NCBI GenBank assembly: GCA_903970465.1
Contig: CAJCIO010000068.1
Span: 1-40,888 of the forward strand
Length of the DNA: 40,888 bases
Reading direction: 5' to 3'
DNA from: Gammaproteobacteria bacterium
GTDB taxonomy: Bacteria > Pseudomonadota > Gammaproteobacteria > Pseudomonadales > Pseudomonadaceae
Position numbers and translations under genes: made by a program. This document shows, piece after piece, positions 33,545 to 40,888 of this stretch (position 1 is its first letter; each line of letters starts with the position of its first letter). Under the pieces are notes generated by a model. It was not told the DNA's origin and made no database searches. It saw only the letters and a program-made list of their open reading frames with translations.

Positions 33545-34872
33545 TGCGCGACCGCCGCGGCTGAGCTCGCCAGGACCGGTTGCGGCTGCCGCATGCAGCG
33601 CACCGCGTACAGCACGATCGCCACGAAGCACAGCAACGGCACGCTGTAGGCGATCTGCATGTTGCCGCCGTTGGCATCGCTGAGCAGGCCCTGGAAGATC
33701 GGCATCACGCCGCCGCCGACGATGCTCATCACCAACAACGAGCCACCGACGCCGGTGTCTTCGCCGAGGCCGTCGATGGTCAGGCCATAGATGGTCGGCC
33801 AGCAAGGCCCCAGGAACACACTGACCCCCACGGCTGCGTACACTGCCGTGATGTTCGGCACCAGGATGGTGTAGGCCAGCAGTACGATGCACAGCACGCC
33901 ATACAGGGCGAGCACTTTGGCGGGGTGCATCTTGCGCATCAGCAGGTTGGCGATCATCTTGCCGATAAAGTAGGCGGCAAAGGTGGTCAGCAGGAACCAC
34001 GAGGCACTGCGCTCGTTCATGCCGCCCATTTGCATGGCCAGGCGAATAGTGAAGCTCCACACCCCGACCTGCGCGCCCACGTACAGGAACTGCGCCAGCA
34101 CGCCGAAGCAGAAGCGCGGATTGCGTCGCAGGCGGCCGAGGCTCTGGCCGATGCTGGCCCGCGGTTCACTGACGGTGCGGTTGCCCTTGCAGGCAGGGAA
34201 GCGGGTGATGGCGATCAGGATGAACATCAGGATGAGTACCGCGATCATCCACTTGTACGGCAGCAGGGTCGATTGGATCATCTGCAATTGCTGCACCGCC
34301 GCATCGCTGGCGCTCATGTGGGTCAACTGCTCGCGGGTGGCGTCGGTGTCCTTGAACATCACAAAGCTGCCGACGTACACCCCGGTCATGGCGCCGAAGG
34401 GGTGGAAGGTCTGCGAGATGTTCAAGCGCCGCGTGCCGGTCTCCCGTGGCCCCATCAGGGTCGAATAGGTGTTGCACGCCGTCTCGAGAAACGACAGGCC
34501 AGCGGCGATGACGAACAGCGCCATCAGGAACATGCCGTATTTGGCGGTTGACGCCGCCGGGAAGAACAGCGCACAGCCGAACAGGTAGAGCATCAGGCCG
34601 ATGAGGATGGTGGTCTTGTAGCTGAAGCGGCGCACCACAAGGGCCGCGGGAATAGCGACGAAAAAATACCCCAGATAGAACGCCGACTGGACGAAGGCGG
34701 TCTGGAAGTCGCTGAGCAGGAAGGCCTTCTTGAAGTGGGCGATCAGCACGTCGTTCATGCTTGCCGCCGCCGCCCACAGGGCGAAGATGCTGCAGAGCAG
34801 GAGGAAGGCGAACCACGGCGTGCGGTTCAGATAGAAGCCGTCCGGGGTTTGTTGCAGCGCAGGCTTGTTCAT
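33541..34872 (-). CDS. deoP: 2-Deoxyribose:H+ symporter, FucP-type MFS
   Basis: A 443-residue carrier with about 12 membrane spans, of the fucose permease (FHS) subfamily. Marks: FALWAAAASMNDVLIAHFKKAFLLS, FQTAFVQSAFYLGYFFVAIP, FLETACNTYSTLMGP and the ISQTFHPFGAMTGVYVG loop, then FFLGPCWPTIYGL-like sequence near the end. This matches the gene called deoP in Salmonella, whose product imports 2-deoxyribose. It lies 30 bp after deoK and overlaps deoX by 4 bp, so all three are one operon. The substrate is inferred from DeoK and DeoC beside it. Confidence 0.87.
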   Translation of the reverse strand: MNKPALQQTPDGFYLNRTPWFAFLLLCSIFALWAAAASMNDVLIAHFKKAFLLSDFQTAFVQSAFYLGYFFVAIPAALVVRRFSYKTTILIGLMLYLFGCALFFPAASTAKYGMFLMALFVIAAGLSFLETACNTYSTLMGPRETGTRRLNISQTFHPFGAMTGVYVGSFVMFKDTDATREQLTHMSASDAAVQQLQMIQSTLLPYKWMIAVLILMFILIAITRFPACKGNRTVSEPRASIGQSLGRLRRNPRFCFGVLAQFLYVGAQVGVWSFTIRLAMQMGGMNERSASWFLLTTFAAYFIGKMIANLLMRKMHPAKVLALYGVLCIVLLAYTILVPNITAVYAAVGVSVFLGPCWPTIYGLTIDGLGEDTGVGGSLLVMSIVGGGVMPIFQGLLSDANGGNMQIAYSVPLLCFVAIVLYAVRCMRQPQPVLASSAAAVAQ

Positions 34873-34902
34873 TATTGTTCTCCGCGAAAATGCAGGTGGG
34901 TA

Positions 34903-35829
34903 TCAGCTCGCCGAGGCGTCGAGGAATCGCGCGAACGTGGGAGCATCGGGATAGGAAGATTGCGTGCCCAGGCCGGTGACCGAGCAGGCCGAATAGGCGA
35001 CCGCCCGGTGCATGGCCTGGCGGATATCGCCGTCCTGGCTCCAATGCCGAGCGAAGCAGCCAATGAACGCGTCACCAGCACCGGTGGTGTCGCGCGCCTC
35101 GACCTTGACCCCCGGCACTTGCCACTCGCCTTCGGCGCCGACGTACAGCGCGCCTTGTTCGCCCAGCGTGACGATGACGTGGCGTACGCCCTCCGTCACC
35201 AACTGACGCGCGGCCTGCGCGGCCTCTTCGGCAGAGGTCACAGGCTGGCCGCTGATGAGGGCCAGCTCGCTCTCGTTGGGGATCAGAAAGTCCAGCTGCG
35301 CCAGGTGCTCGCGGCTCAATCCGGCCAAGGCCGGGGCAGGGTTGAGCAACACCGCGATGCCATGCCGATGAGCGAACTCGATGGCGTGATAGACGGTCGC
35401 CAGTTCGATCTCCAGTTGCAGCACGATCAAGGTGCAATCGCGTAGCGGCGCCTGCGCACGGTCGATATCGGCCGGGCACAGGTGGGCGTTGGCGCCTTTG
35501 ACGATGAGGATGCTGTTGTGGGAATTCGCCTGGACGAAGATCGGCGCCACGCCGCTGGACACGCCCGGCACCCGGTCGACGAAACGCGTGTCGATGCCCA
35601 GCCTCTGGAAATTGGCCAGGGTGGTGTCGGCGAAGGCGTCGTCGCCCACCTTGCTGAGCATCAACACGTCGGCGCCCAGTAGCGCTGCGGCGGCCGCCTG
35701 GTTGGCGCCCTTGCCGCCGCAGCCCATGGCAAAACGCGGCGCTTCGAGGGTTTCGCCCTGGGCGGGCATGCGTTCGATGTAAGTGATCAGGTCGACCATG
35801 TTGCTGCCGATGACTGCAATCTTGCTCAT
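34903..35829 (-). CDS. deoK: Deoxyribokinase (PfkB/ribokinase family)
   Basis: A 308-residue sugar kinase. PfkB motif 1 is MGCGGKGANQAAAAALLGA and motif 2 DTTGAGDAFIGCFARHW, with the catalytic Asp in GAGDAF. The start NMVDLITYIERMPAQGETLE, the segment VSSGVAPIFVQANSHNSILI and the end GLGTQSSYPDAPTF follow Salmonella DeoK more closely than RbsK. It phosphorylates 2-deoxyribose at C5 to feed DeoC. It is the first gene of the deoK-deoP-deoX operon. The start codon is preceded by GAGGT 10 nt upstream, and a perfect palindrome lies about 50 bp upstream. Confidence 0.9.
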   Translation of the reverse strand: MSKIAVIGSNMVDLITYIERMPAQGETLEAPRFAMGCGGKGANQAAAAALLGADVLMLSKVGDDAFADTTLANFQRLGIDTRFVDRVPGVSSGVAPIFVQANSHNSILIVKGANAHLCPADIDRAQAPLRDCTLIVLQLEIELATVYHAIEFAHRHGIAVLLNPAPALAGLSREHLAQLDFLIPNESELALISGQPVTSAEEAAQAARQLVTEGVRHVIVTLGEQGALYVGAEGEWQVPGVKVEARDTTGAGDAFIGCFARHWSQDGDIRQAMHRAVAYSACSVTGLGTQSSYPDAPTFARFLDASAS

Positions 35830-35879
35830 TGTTATTTTGACCTCACCCGCGCCGACGGAGGCATCGACGCCGTTTATTT

Positions 35880-35914
35880 ATGTTATTTAAATAACATTTC
35901 GTGTGAGGATTCAA
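35880..35914 (-). promoter_or_regulatory. deoK promoter with palindromic candidate DeoR operator
   Basis: ATGTTATTTAAATAACAT (35880-35897) is a perfect 18-bp palindrome. On the deoK strand a TTGAAT -35 box (35909-35914) and a TTTAAA -10 box (35886-35891) are 17 bp apart, so the palindrome covers the -10 element, a good position for repression. A matching site lies at 31645. The symmetry and spacing are seen; the regulator is inferred. Confidence 0.6.
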
Positions 35915-36047
35915 TCTTTATTTTGCGAGTGTGCATTTGCCGGACCGACGGCGGACGGCCATCGGCTTCGTCTCGATAAAGACGAATCGATCTCTGCGAC
36001 GGGGGGTGGCTACGCGGGTGAGGCGGCCCGAAGTCAGGCCGCCGCAA

Positions 36048-36068
36048 TCAGGCCTGTTGCAGGCCTGA
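36048..36068. terminator. Stem-loop downstream of the MFS gene at 36093
   Basis: TCAGGCCTG and CAGGCCTGA form a perfect 9-bp stem with a TTG loop, 25 bp beyond the MFS stop codon. There is no T tract on either side, so termination by this element alone is uncertain. Confidence 0.45.
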
Positions 36069-36092
36069 GGTCAGCGGGTTACATCATTATGC

Positions 36093-37319
36093 TTAGTTGG
36101 GCTGGGCCACCTGGTGATTACTGACCTTGCGCCCCAGCAACAGCACCGTGACAAAACCGCAGCCCACCAGCGCGGTGGCCAGGCTCATCAGCACAGAAGT
36201 GCCCAGTCGATCGACGATCTGCCCGCCGAAGAACGAGCCCAACGCAATGATCACCTGAAACAGGCCGACGAACATCGGCATGCCACGTTCAACATCCTTG
36301 GGCGCCACGACGAACATCCAGATACTGGCGCAGGCCGGGAACGCACCGAAAGCGAAGCCCCAGAGCGCGATCAGCATCGCCGCGCCGGTCATGCCGGTGG
36401 CGAAGTAGGGGAACAGCAGGGTGCTGGCGCCGATCATCAACGCCACCAGCAACAAGGTGTGACGCACGCTGCGGTTGGCGGCGAACCCGGCGAAAATATT
36501 GCCCGCCACCCCGGCTGCGCCATAGAGCAGCAGCAATGAACTGATAGTCGGCCCATCGAAACCGGCACTCTGTTTGAAGAACGGTGCGACATAGGTGTAT
36601 GCGGCAAAGTGCGCCAGGCCAATCAGCAGTACCGCAATCAAGCCCACCCGAGCTTGCGGATTGATAAACAGCGCCGGCAGGTCACTGATGCGAATGGCCT
36701 TGTCCGGGTTGAGGCGCGGCAGCAGGAAGACCTGCGCCACGAGTACCGGTATGCCCACTAAAGCGGTGACCAGAAACGTCATGCGCCAGCCCATCAAGCC
36801 GCTCAGCCAGGTGCCGACGGGCACGCCCAGCACGGTGGCAAGTGTCACACCGACCATGATGATCGAGGTGGCCTGAGCCACGCCTACGCCCCTCGGGGCC
36901 AGACGGCTGCTGAGGGCAATCGCCGTCGCCCAGAAACCGCCGATGCTGATGCCCAGCAGCACGCGACCGAACAGCAGGAGGCTGAAGTCGCTGGCGTAGG
37001 CCACGACCGTGTTGGCGATGATCATGATCAGCGTCAGGCCGATCAGCAGATAACGGCGGTCCATGGCGCCGATGCCCACAGACAGCAACGGAGCGGCGAG
37101 GGCGGCCATGATGCCGGGCAGGGTCACCATCAAGCCGGCGTGACCGGCACTGATGCCCAGGTCGCTGGCCACATCGTTGAGTACGCCCACTGGGAGAAAC
37201 TCGCTGGTCACCAGGGCGAAGGCCCCCACGGCGACCGAGAGAATCGCCAGCCACTGCTGTTTGACGCTCTGTTGATTATGTTCGGGAAGGCCGCTAGGGG
37301 CCTGGCTTGCGCTTGGCAT
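36093..37319 (-). CDS. MFS transporter, DHA1 sugar/drug efflux type
   Basis: A 408-residue carrier with about 12 spans. It shows FALVTSEFLPVGVLNDVASDLG (the TSEF motif in span 1), GLMVTLPGIMAALAAPLL, MDRRYLLIGLTLIM and FGRVLLGISIGGFWATAIALS. This is the SotB/YdeA-like exporter group for sugars, sugar acids or drugs. The start at 37319 (MPSASQAPSG) has GGAA 10 nt upstream; the extra 30 codons to 37409 are unlike the family. No regulator adjoins it. It is a different subgroup from the carrier at 7967, though both carry the T-E-F motif. Confidence 0.87.
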   Translation of the reverse strand: MPSASQAPSGLPEHNQQSVKQQWLAILSVAVGAFALVTSEFLPVGVLNDVASDLGISAGHAGLMVTLPGIMAALAAPLLSVGIGAMDRRYLLIGLTLIMIIANTVVAYASDFSLLLFGRVLLGISIGGFWATAIALSSRLAPRGVGVAQATSIIMVGVTLATVLGVPVGTWLSGLMGWRMTFLVTALVGIPVLVAQVFLLPRLNPDKAIRISDLPALFINPQARVGLIAVLLIGLAHFAAYTYVAPFFKQSAGFDGPTISSLLLLYGAAGVAGNIFAGFAANRSVRHTLLLVALMIGASTLLFPYFATGMTGAAMLIALWGFAFGAFPACASIWMFVVAPKDVERGMPMFVGLFQVIIALGSFFGGQIVDRLGTSVLMSLATALVGCGFVTVLLLGRKVSNHQVAQPN

Positions 37320-37610
37320 GGTGTTAGGTTCCAAGAGGGACTGTCGCCTTGAGGCAGGCGAGGAGAGCGGGGATAAATCGCAGATAATTATAGGAGGCAG
37401 CTGTGACAACCAGAGAGACGGGCGTTTCGATAGTAATCATCAGTGCAATCGATAAGACGCCCTCAGCATAACGCGAGGAGTGGCTGAGCACGCAGTGACG
37501 TAGTCGCATTGTAGGCCAACTGCCGGATACCAACGTTTCCATCGCCCAGGCCGATAGAACCCCTTCCAGTCAGACGAGTCTGTTCGTGTATTACTTATGG
37601 AAAAGCCGCT

Positions 37611-38423
37611 ATGTCACCGCACCACAGCCTTATCATCCTTGCACGCGGAGGGTATGCCGCGCGAGGCGTGCTTTACCTGATCATCGGTATCTTCGCATTG
37701 CTCGCGGCAACGGATTCGACAAAACCAAAAGACAGCCACAATAGCCTGGAAGCCTTATTGAGCCAGCCGTTTGGCTATTTTTTAGTGGGGCTCATGGTGG
37801 CGGGTCTGCTCGTATTTGCAGCTTGGCGTGTGCTGCAAGCTACGCGTGATGTCGACCATCACGGCAAAAATCTCAAGGGTCTGATAATTCGCACCGGTCT
37901 GCTTGCGGGAGGGTTGGTCAATGGCGCTCTCGCATTTTTTGCGCTAGGCCTGCTCATTAGCGGAATAGGTAGCTCGGGCAATTCAGGCGGGCAAACCAAA
38001 GATTGGCTGGCGCGTCTGTTGTCTTGGGAGCATTCCAACGTGTTGGTATACGTGATTGCTCTCATTCCGCTGGGTGTTGGAATTGCTCACATCATCAAGG
38101 GATGGAAGGCAACCTTCGAGAAATATTTCGAGGCCGATGAAGACGTGATGCGCTACGTCCGCCCGGTGTCTCGGTTTGGTCTGATTGCCCGTGGCGTGGT
38201 TTTTATAGAGATTGCAGTGCTGTTGGCCGTCAGCGGCTCTGCCTATCAAGCCATGGACCCGCCCGGTATGAAGGAAGCCCTCGACGCGCTTCAGAATTTT
38301 CCGGCGGGATGGTTGGTGTTGATGCTGATGGCCTTCGGGTTGATTGCTTTCTCGGTTTACAGTTTTTCTGAAGCCTTCTGGCGCAAGATAAATATGGAAG
38401 TACCCGGAGTGTCGAGAGCCTAG
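37611..38423 (+). CDS. DUF1206 membrane protein
   Basis: A 270-residue integral membrane protein built of three similar two-helix repeats, the DUF1206 design. Each repeat opens with a basic, small-residue motif: LARGGYAARGVLYLIIGIFA, IRTGLLAGGLVNGALAFFAL and SRFGLIARGVVFIEIAVLLA. Conserved extras are WRVLQATRDVDHHGKNLKG and GWKATFEKYF. The function of the family is unknown. The gene stands alone with its own upstream region (about 290 bp from the divergent MFS gene). Confidence 0.87.
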   Translation: MSPHHSLIILARGGYAARGVLYLIIGIFALLAATDSTKPKDSHNSLEALLSQPFGYFLVGLMVAGLLVFAAWRVLQATRDVDHHGKNLKGLIIRTGLLAGGLVNGALAFFALGLLISGIGSSGNSGGQTKDWLARLLSWEHSNVLVYVIALIPLGVGIAHIIKGWKATFEKYFEADEDVMRYVRPVSRFGLIARGVVFIEIAVLLAVSGSAYQAMDPPGMKEALDALQNFPAGWLVLMLMAFGLIAFSVYSFSEAFWRKINMEVPGVSRA

Positions 38424-38592
38424 TGCAGATGGCCTTTTGTCGCGGGGCGATATTCGTCAGGTCAAACATAAGTGGCCAGTTGACCTACCGGATCAAAACC
38501 GCGCTCGCGGAACTGCCAAGCCCCAATCGCGCTCTGATCCCTGAGCAATCCGGCCTCGGCCCTTAAGCGCACCCACTCACCGAGGCACCCGA

Positions 38593-39675
38593 TTGACCGA
38601 ACTGAAACGCATCGCGCTATTAATGGCCCTGCTGACACTCGCCGCCTGTAGCCACCCACTGCAGCCTTCCGGCCCCAGCCCGGAGCAGGTGCGCGCCAAC
38701 GTTGCGAAGTTGCTGCCGCCCTCGGCCACCAACCGTCAAGGCTGGGCCGCCGACATTCAGACGGCATTCGAAACCCAGGCGCTGGCACCCACCACCGAAA
38801 ACCTTTGCTCGGTCATTGCGATCATCGAACAGGAATCCAACTTCCAGGCCGACCCGCAAGTGCCGGGCCTGGGCCGTATCGCCCGCGAGGAAATCGACCG
38901 TCGCGCCGGGCGCCTGCACGTGCCGGGCTTTGTAGTCGACGCCGCTCTGGGCCTCAAGTCGCGCACCGGCAAGACCTACGCACAACGCATCGACAGCGTG
39001 CGTTCGGAGCGCGAGTTGAGTGATGTTTTCGATGACTTCATCGGCATGGCACCGCTGGGCCAGCAGCTGTTCGGCAACTTCAACCCGGTGCACACCGGTG
39101 GTCCGATGCAAGTAGCGATCGCTTTCGCCGAACAAAACGCCAGCGGCTATCCGTACCCCCATGACGGCTCGATTCGCCAGGAAGTGTTCAGCCGCCGCGG
39201 AGGGGTCTATTACGGCAGCATGCACCTGCTCGGCTATCCGACCCATTACCCGCAATCCCTGTACCGTTTCGCCGACTTCAATGCCGGTCACTACGCCAGT
39301 CGCAATGCCGCTTTCCAGGCTGCCCTTAACCGGCTGGTCAAGGCGCGGCTGGCGCTGGATGGCGATCTGGTCGACTACAGCTCCACCACCCCGGGCCAGA
39401 CAGAACTGGCGGTGCGCTCGCTGGGCTCGCGGCTGGCCATGAGCAATAACCAGATCTATCTGGAGCTGAAGAAGGGCGAGCAACTGGATTTCGAAGACAC
39501 TGACCTGTATCGCCGCGTGTTCGAGCTGGCGGATCAGGTGGCCGGTCAACAGCTGCCACGGGCGATCCTGCCAGGCATCACCCTGGAGAGCCCGAAAATC
39601 ACCCGGCACCTTACCACCGCCTGGTTTGCCCAGCGCGTGGACGAGCGGCGGGCGCGATGCGTTGCCCGGAATTGA
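38593..39675 (+). CDS. DUF1615 lipoprotein
   Basis: A 360-residue predicted lipoprotein. The signal segment LKRIALLMALLTLAAC ends in a lipobox with Cys19. The body has NLCSVIAIIEQESNFQADP, a segment like the lysozyme-type glutamate region (IEQESNF), RTYAQRI-like repeats, FNPVHTGGPMQVAIAFAE and RRGGVYYGSMHLLGYP. DUF1615 proteins are widespread in proteobacteria; the ExES and GGPMQV parts recall lytic transglycosylase folds, so a cell-wall role is possible. The start is a TTG, the only codon that keeps the basic part of the signal; an ATG at 38623 would leave a signal with no positive charge. Confidence 0.85.
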   Translation: MTELKRIALLMALLTLAACSHPLQPSGPSPEQVRANVAKLLPPSATNRQGWAADIQTAFETQALAPTTENLCSVIAIIEQESNFQADPQVPGLGRIAREEIDRRAGRLHVPGFVVDAALGLKSRTGKTYAQRIDSVRSERELSDVFDDFIGMAPLGQQLFGNFNPVHTGGPMQVAIAFAEQNASGYPYPHDGSIRQEVFSRRGGVYYGSMHLLGYPTHYPQSLYRFADFNAGHYASRNAAFQAALNRLVKARLALDGDLVDYSSTTPGQTELAVRSLGSRLAMSNNQIYLELKKGEQLDFEDTDLYRRVFELADQVAGQQLPRAILPGITLESPKITRHLTTAWFAQRVDERRARCVARN

Positions 39676-39831
39676 CCGGCATGGCCAGGTGGCCAGTACC
39701 CACTCATCGGTTGCCATCATGCGCGGCCCGCGCGGGGCTCTAGACTGGGCTCAGCTGAGTTTGCCTCGACGCCACGTATTCCCGGTCAGGAACCTGTCGA
39801 GGCTGTATTTGTATCCACGAGGGATTCATAG

Positions 39832-40888
39832 ATGTCCAGCCTGCTCGCCACCGCCACAGATCTGTCCGCACCCAGCGACGCCTATACCCGCCTTGACGCC
39901 TTCCGCCATCAATACGATCGCGGCGATGGCACGGTTGACGGTCATCCGTCCTACACCGTCGATCAGGCGGCCGCGCAGATCGATCGCTACGATCTGACCT
40001 TCCTTGACACCAACCACGACGGCAAAGTCTCGCTGACCTACAGCTTCCTCCAGGCCGCCCCGGCGAATTTCGACCCTAGCTGGGGCGACTTCATTGCCTT
40101 CAACGCGCAACAGCAAGCCCAGACCCGCCTGGCGCTGCAATCCTGGTCCGACGTCGCCAACCTGACCTTCACCGAGTCCAGCAAGGCCGCTGAAGGGCAC
40201 CTGTCGATGGCCAGCTATTCGGTCTCTCGCGGCGAGGCGGCCTTCGCCTATTACCCCTACGGCGGGCAGTCCTGGTATTGGGTGAGCGACGCCTATCGCG
40301 AAAACGCCGACCCGTCCCTCAACAGCTACGGCCGTCAGACCCTGGTCCACGAGATCGGCCACAACCTGGGCCTCGCGCACCCCAGCGACTACAGCGCCTG
40401 GAACGGCGTGCCCAGTTATCAGGACAACGCCGTGTACGCCGAGGATTCGCGCGGCTACAGCGTGATGAGCTACTGGAGCGAACTCAACACCGATCAATAC
40501 GACGGCGGCAACTACGCGTCGGCGCCCTTGATGGACGACATCGCCGCCATCCAGCTGCTCTACGGCGCCAACGAATCGACCCGCAGCGGCGGCACTATCT
40601 ACGGCTTCAACTCCAACAGCCACCGCGAAGAAATGACCGCCGTGGACTCGCACACACCGTTGATCTTCAGCATCTGGGATGCCGGCGGGACCGATACGCT
40701 GGACTTCTCGGGTTACAGCGCGGAGCAACACATCAACCTCAACCAGGGCAGCTTCTCCGATGTCGGCGGCCTGGTGGGCAACGTCTCCATCGCCCAAGGC
40801 GTGGATATCGAAAAAGCCATCGGCGGCGCAGGCTCCGACCTGATCGTCGGCAACGCGCTGATCAATGATCTGCGTGGCAATGCCGGCG
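39832..40888 (+). CDS. aprA: Serralysin-type alkaline metalloprotease, 5' part (right end cut by window)
   Basis: The first 352 codons are open to the window edge, starting MSSLLATATDLSAPSDAYTR, with no signal peptide as expected for a type I secreted protease. The zinc motif HEIGHNLGLAH gives His173, Glu174, His177 and His183, and the Met-turn SVMSYW gives Met212 with Tyr214 as zinc-near residue. At the end GGAGSDLIVGN begins the RTX glycine-rich calcium-binding repeats. AprA/PrtA proteases have about 475-480 residues, so about a quarter is missing. GAGGGA lies 8 nt before the ATG. In pseudomonads the inhibitor and the aprDEF exporter usually follow. Confidence 0.93.
   Translation, partial: MSSLLATATDLSAPSDAYTRLDAFRHQYDRGDGTVDGHPSYTVDQAAAQIDRYDLTFLDTNHDGKVSLTYSFLQAAPANFDPSWGDFIAFNAQQQAQTRLALQSWSDVANLTFTESSKAAEGHLSMASYSVSRGEAAFAYYPYGGQSWYWVSDAYRENADPSLNSYGRQTLVHEIGHNLGLAHPSDYSAWNGVPSYQDNAVYAEDSRGYSVMSYWSELNTDQYDGGNYASAPLMDDIAAIQLLYGANESTRSGGTIYGFNSNSHREEMTAVDSHTPLIFSIWDAGGTDTLDFSGYSAEQHINLNQGSFSDVGGLVGNVSIAQGVDIEKAIGGAGSDLIVGNALINDLRGNAG

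Noticed and set aside
33544..34060. Upstream extension of the deoX frame
   Set aside because: The extra residues fall inside deoP in another frame and are unlike DUF4432. The ATGA overlap gives a natural start at 33544.
1..40888. CRISPR arrays, tRNA or rRNA genes, transposases, phage or defence genes
   Set aside because: No regularly spaced repeats, tRNA-like cloverleaf sequence, terminal inverted repeats or matching protein motifs were found on reading both strands.

Overview
The window is a high-GC stretch of a gammaproteobacterial chromosome, most probably from the Pseudomonas fluorescens group. Reasons: the gene families seen (serralysin-type alkaline protease, DUF1615 lipoprotein, DUF1206 membrane protein, DUF2986 small protein, short RNase Z, many MFS carriers with their own regulators) and Pseudomonas-like codon use. 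I see no rRNA, tRNA, CRISPR array, insertion sequence, phage gene or recognisable defence system. The genes are mainly accessory metabolism, transport and stress functions.

Left part (1-8 kb): a partial ACT-domain protein, a DUF1737 protein, a periplasmic solute-binding protein, RNase Z, a NudK-like Nudix hydrolase fused to a nucleoside-deoxyribosyltransferase-like domain, a small membrane protein, two GNAT acetyltransferases, and a large three-PAS hybrid histidine kinase. Next (8-20.3 kb) come a TetR-MFS efflux pair with shared candidate operators, a decayed glyoxalase-family remnant, a TehA/SLAC1-type (TDT) carrier, a 53-residue DUF2986 gene, an exported alpha/beta hydrolase, an exported PEBP protein, exonuclease III, a GntP-type permease, a small tyrosine phosphatase next to a methyltransferase, a lipoprotein, MsrA and an ABC exporter.

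Central part (20.4-30.8 kb): a periplasmic DUF4432 (aldose-epimerase-like) protein, followed by the most interesting block, an aromatic-compound island. A 3-hydroxybenzoate 4-monooxygenase (MobA-like) and a MarR regulator form one unit, with a perfect 14-bp palindrome upstream. The next unit has five tightly packed genes: MetA/SphA-type outer-membrane protein, MFS carrier, carotenoid/stilbene-cleavage oxygenase, aldehyde dehydrogenase and AraC regulator. Together they could take up a hydroxylated stilbene or phenylpropene, split its central double bond, oxidise the aldehyde to a benzoate and hydroxylate the ring for ortho/meta cleavage. The exact substrate is open.

Right part (30.9-40.9 kb): a deoxyribose locus (deoC / deoR-type regulator / deoX-deoP-deoK) whose two promoter regions carry matching candidate operators, a second MFS efflux carrier, DUF1206 and DUF1615 proteins, and the first 352 codons of a serralysin metalloprotease running off the right edge.
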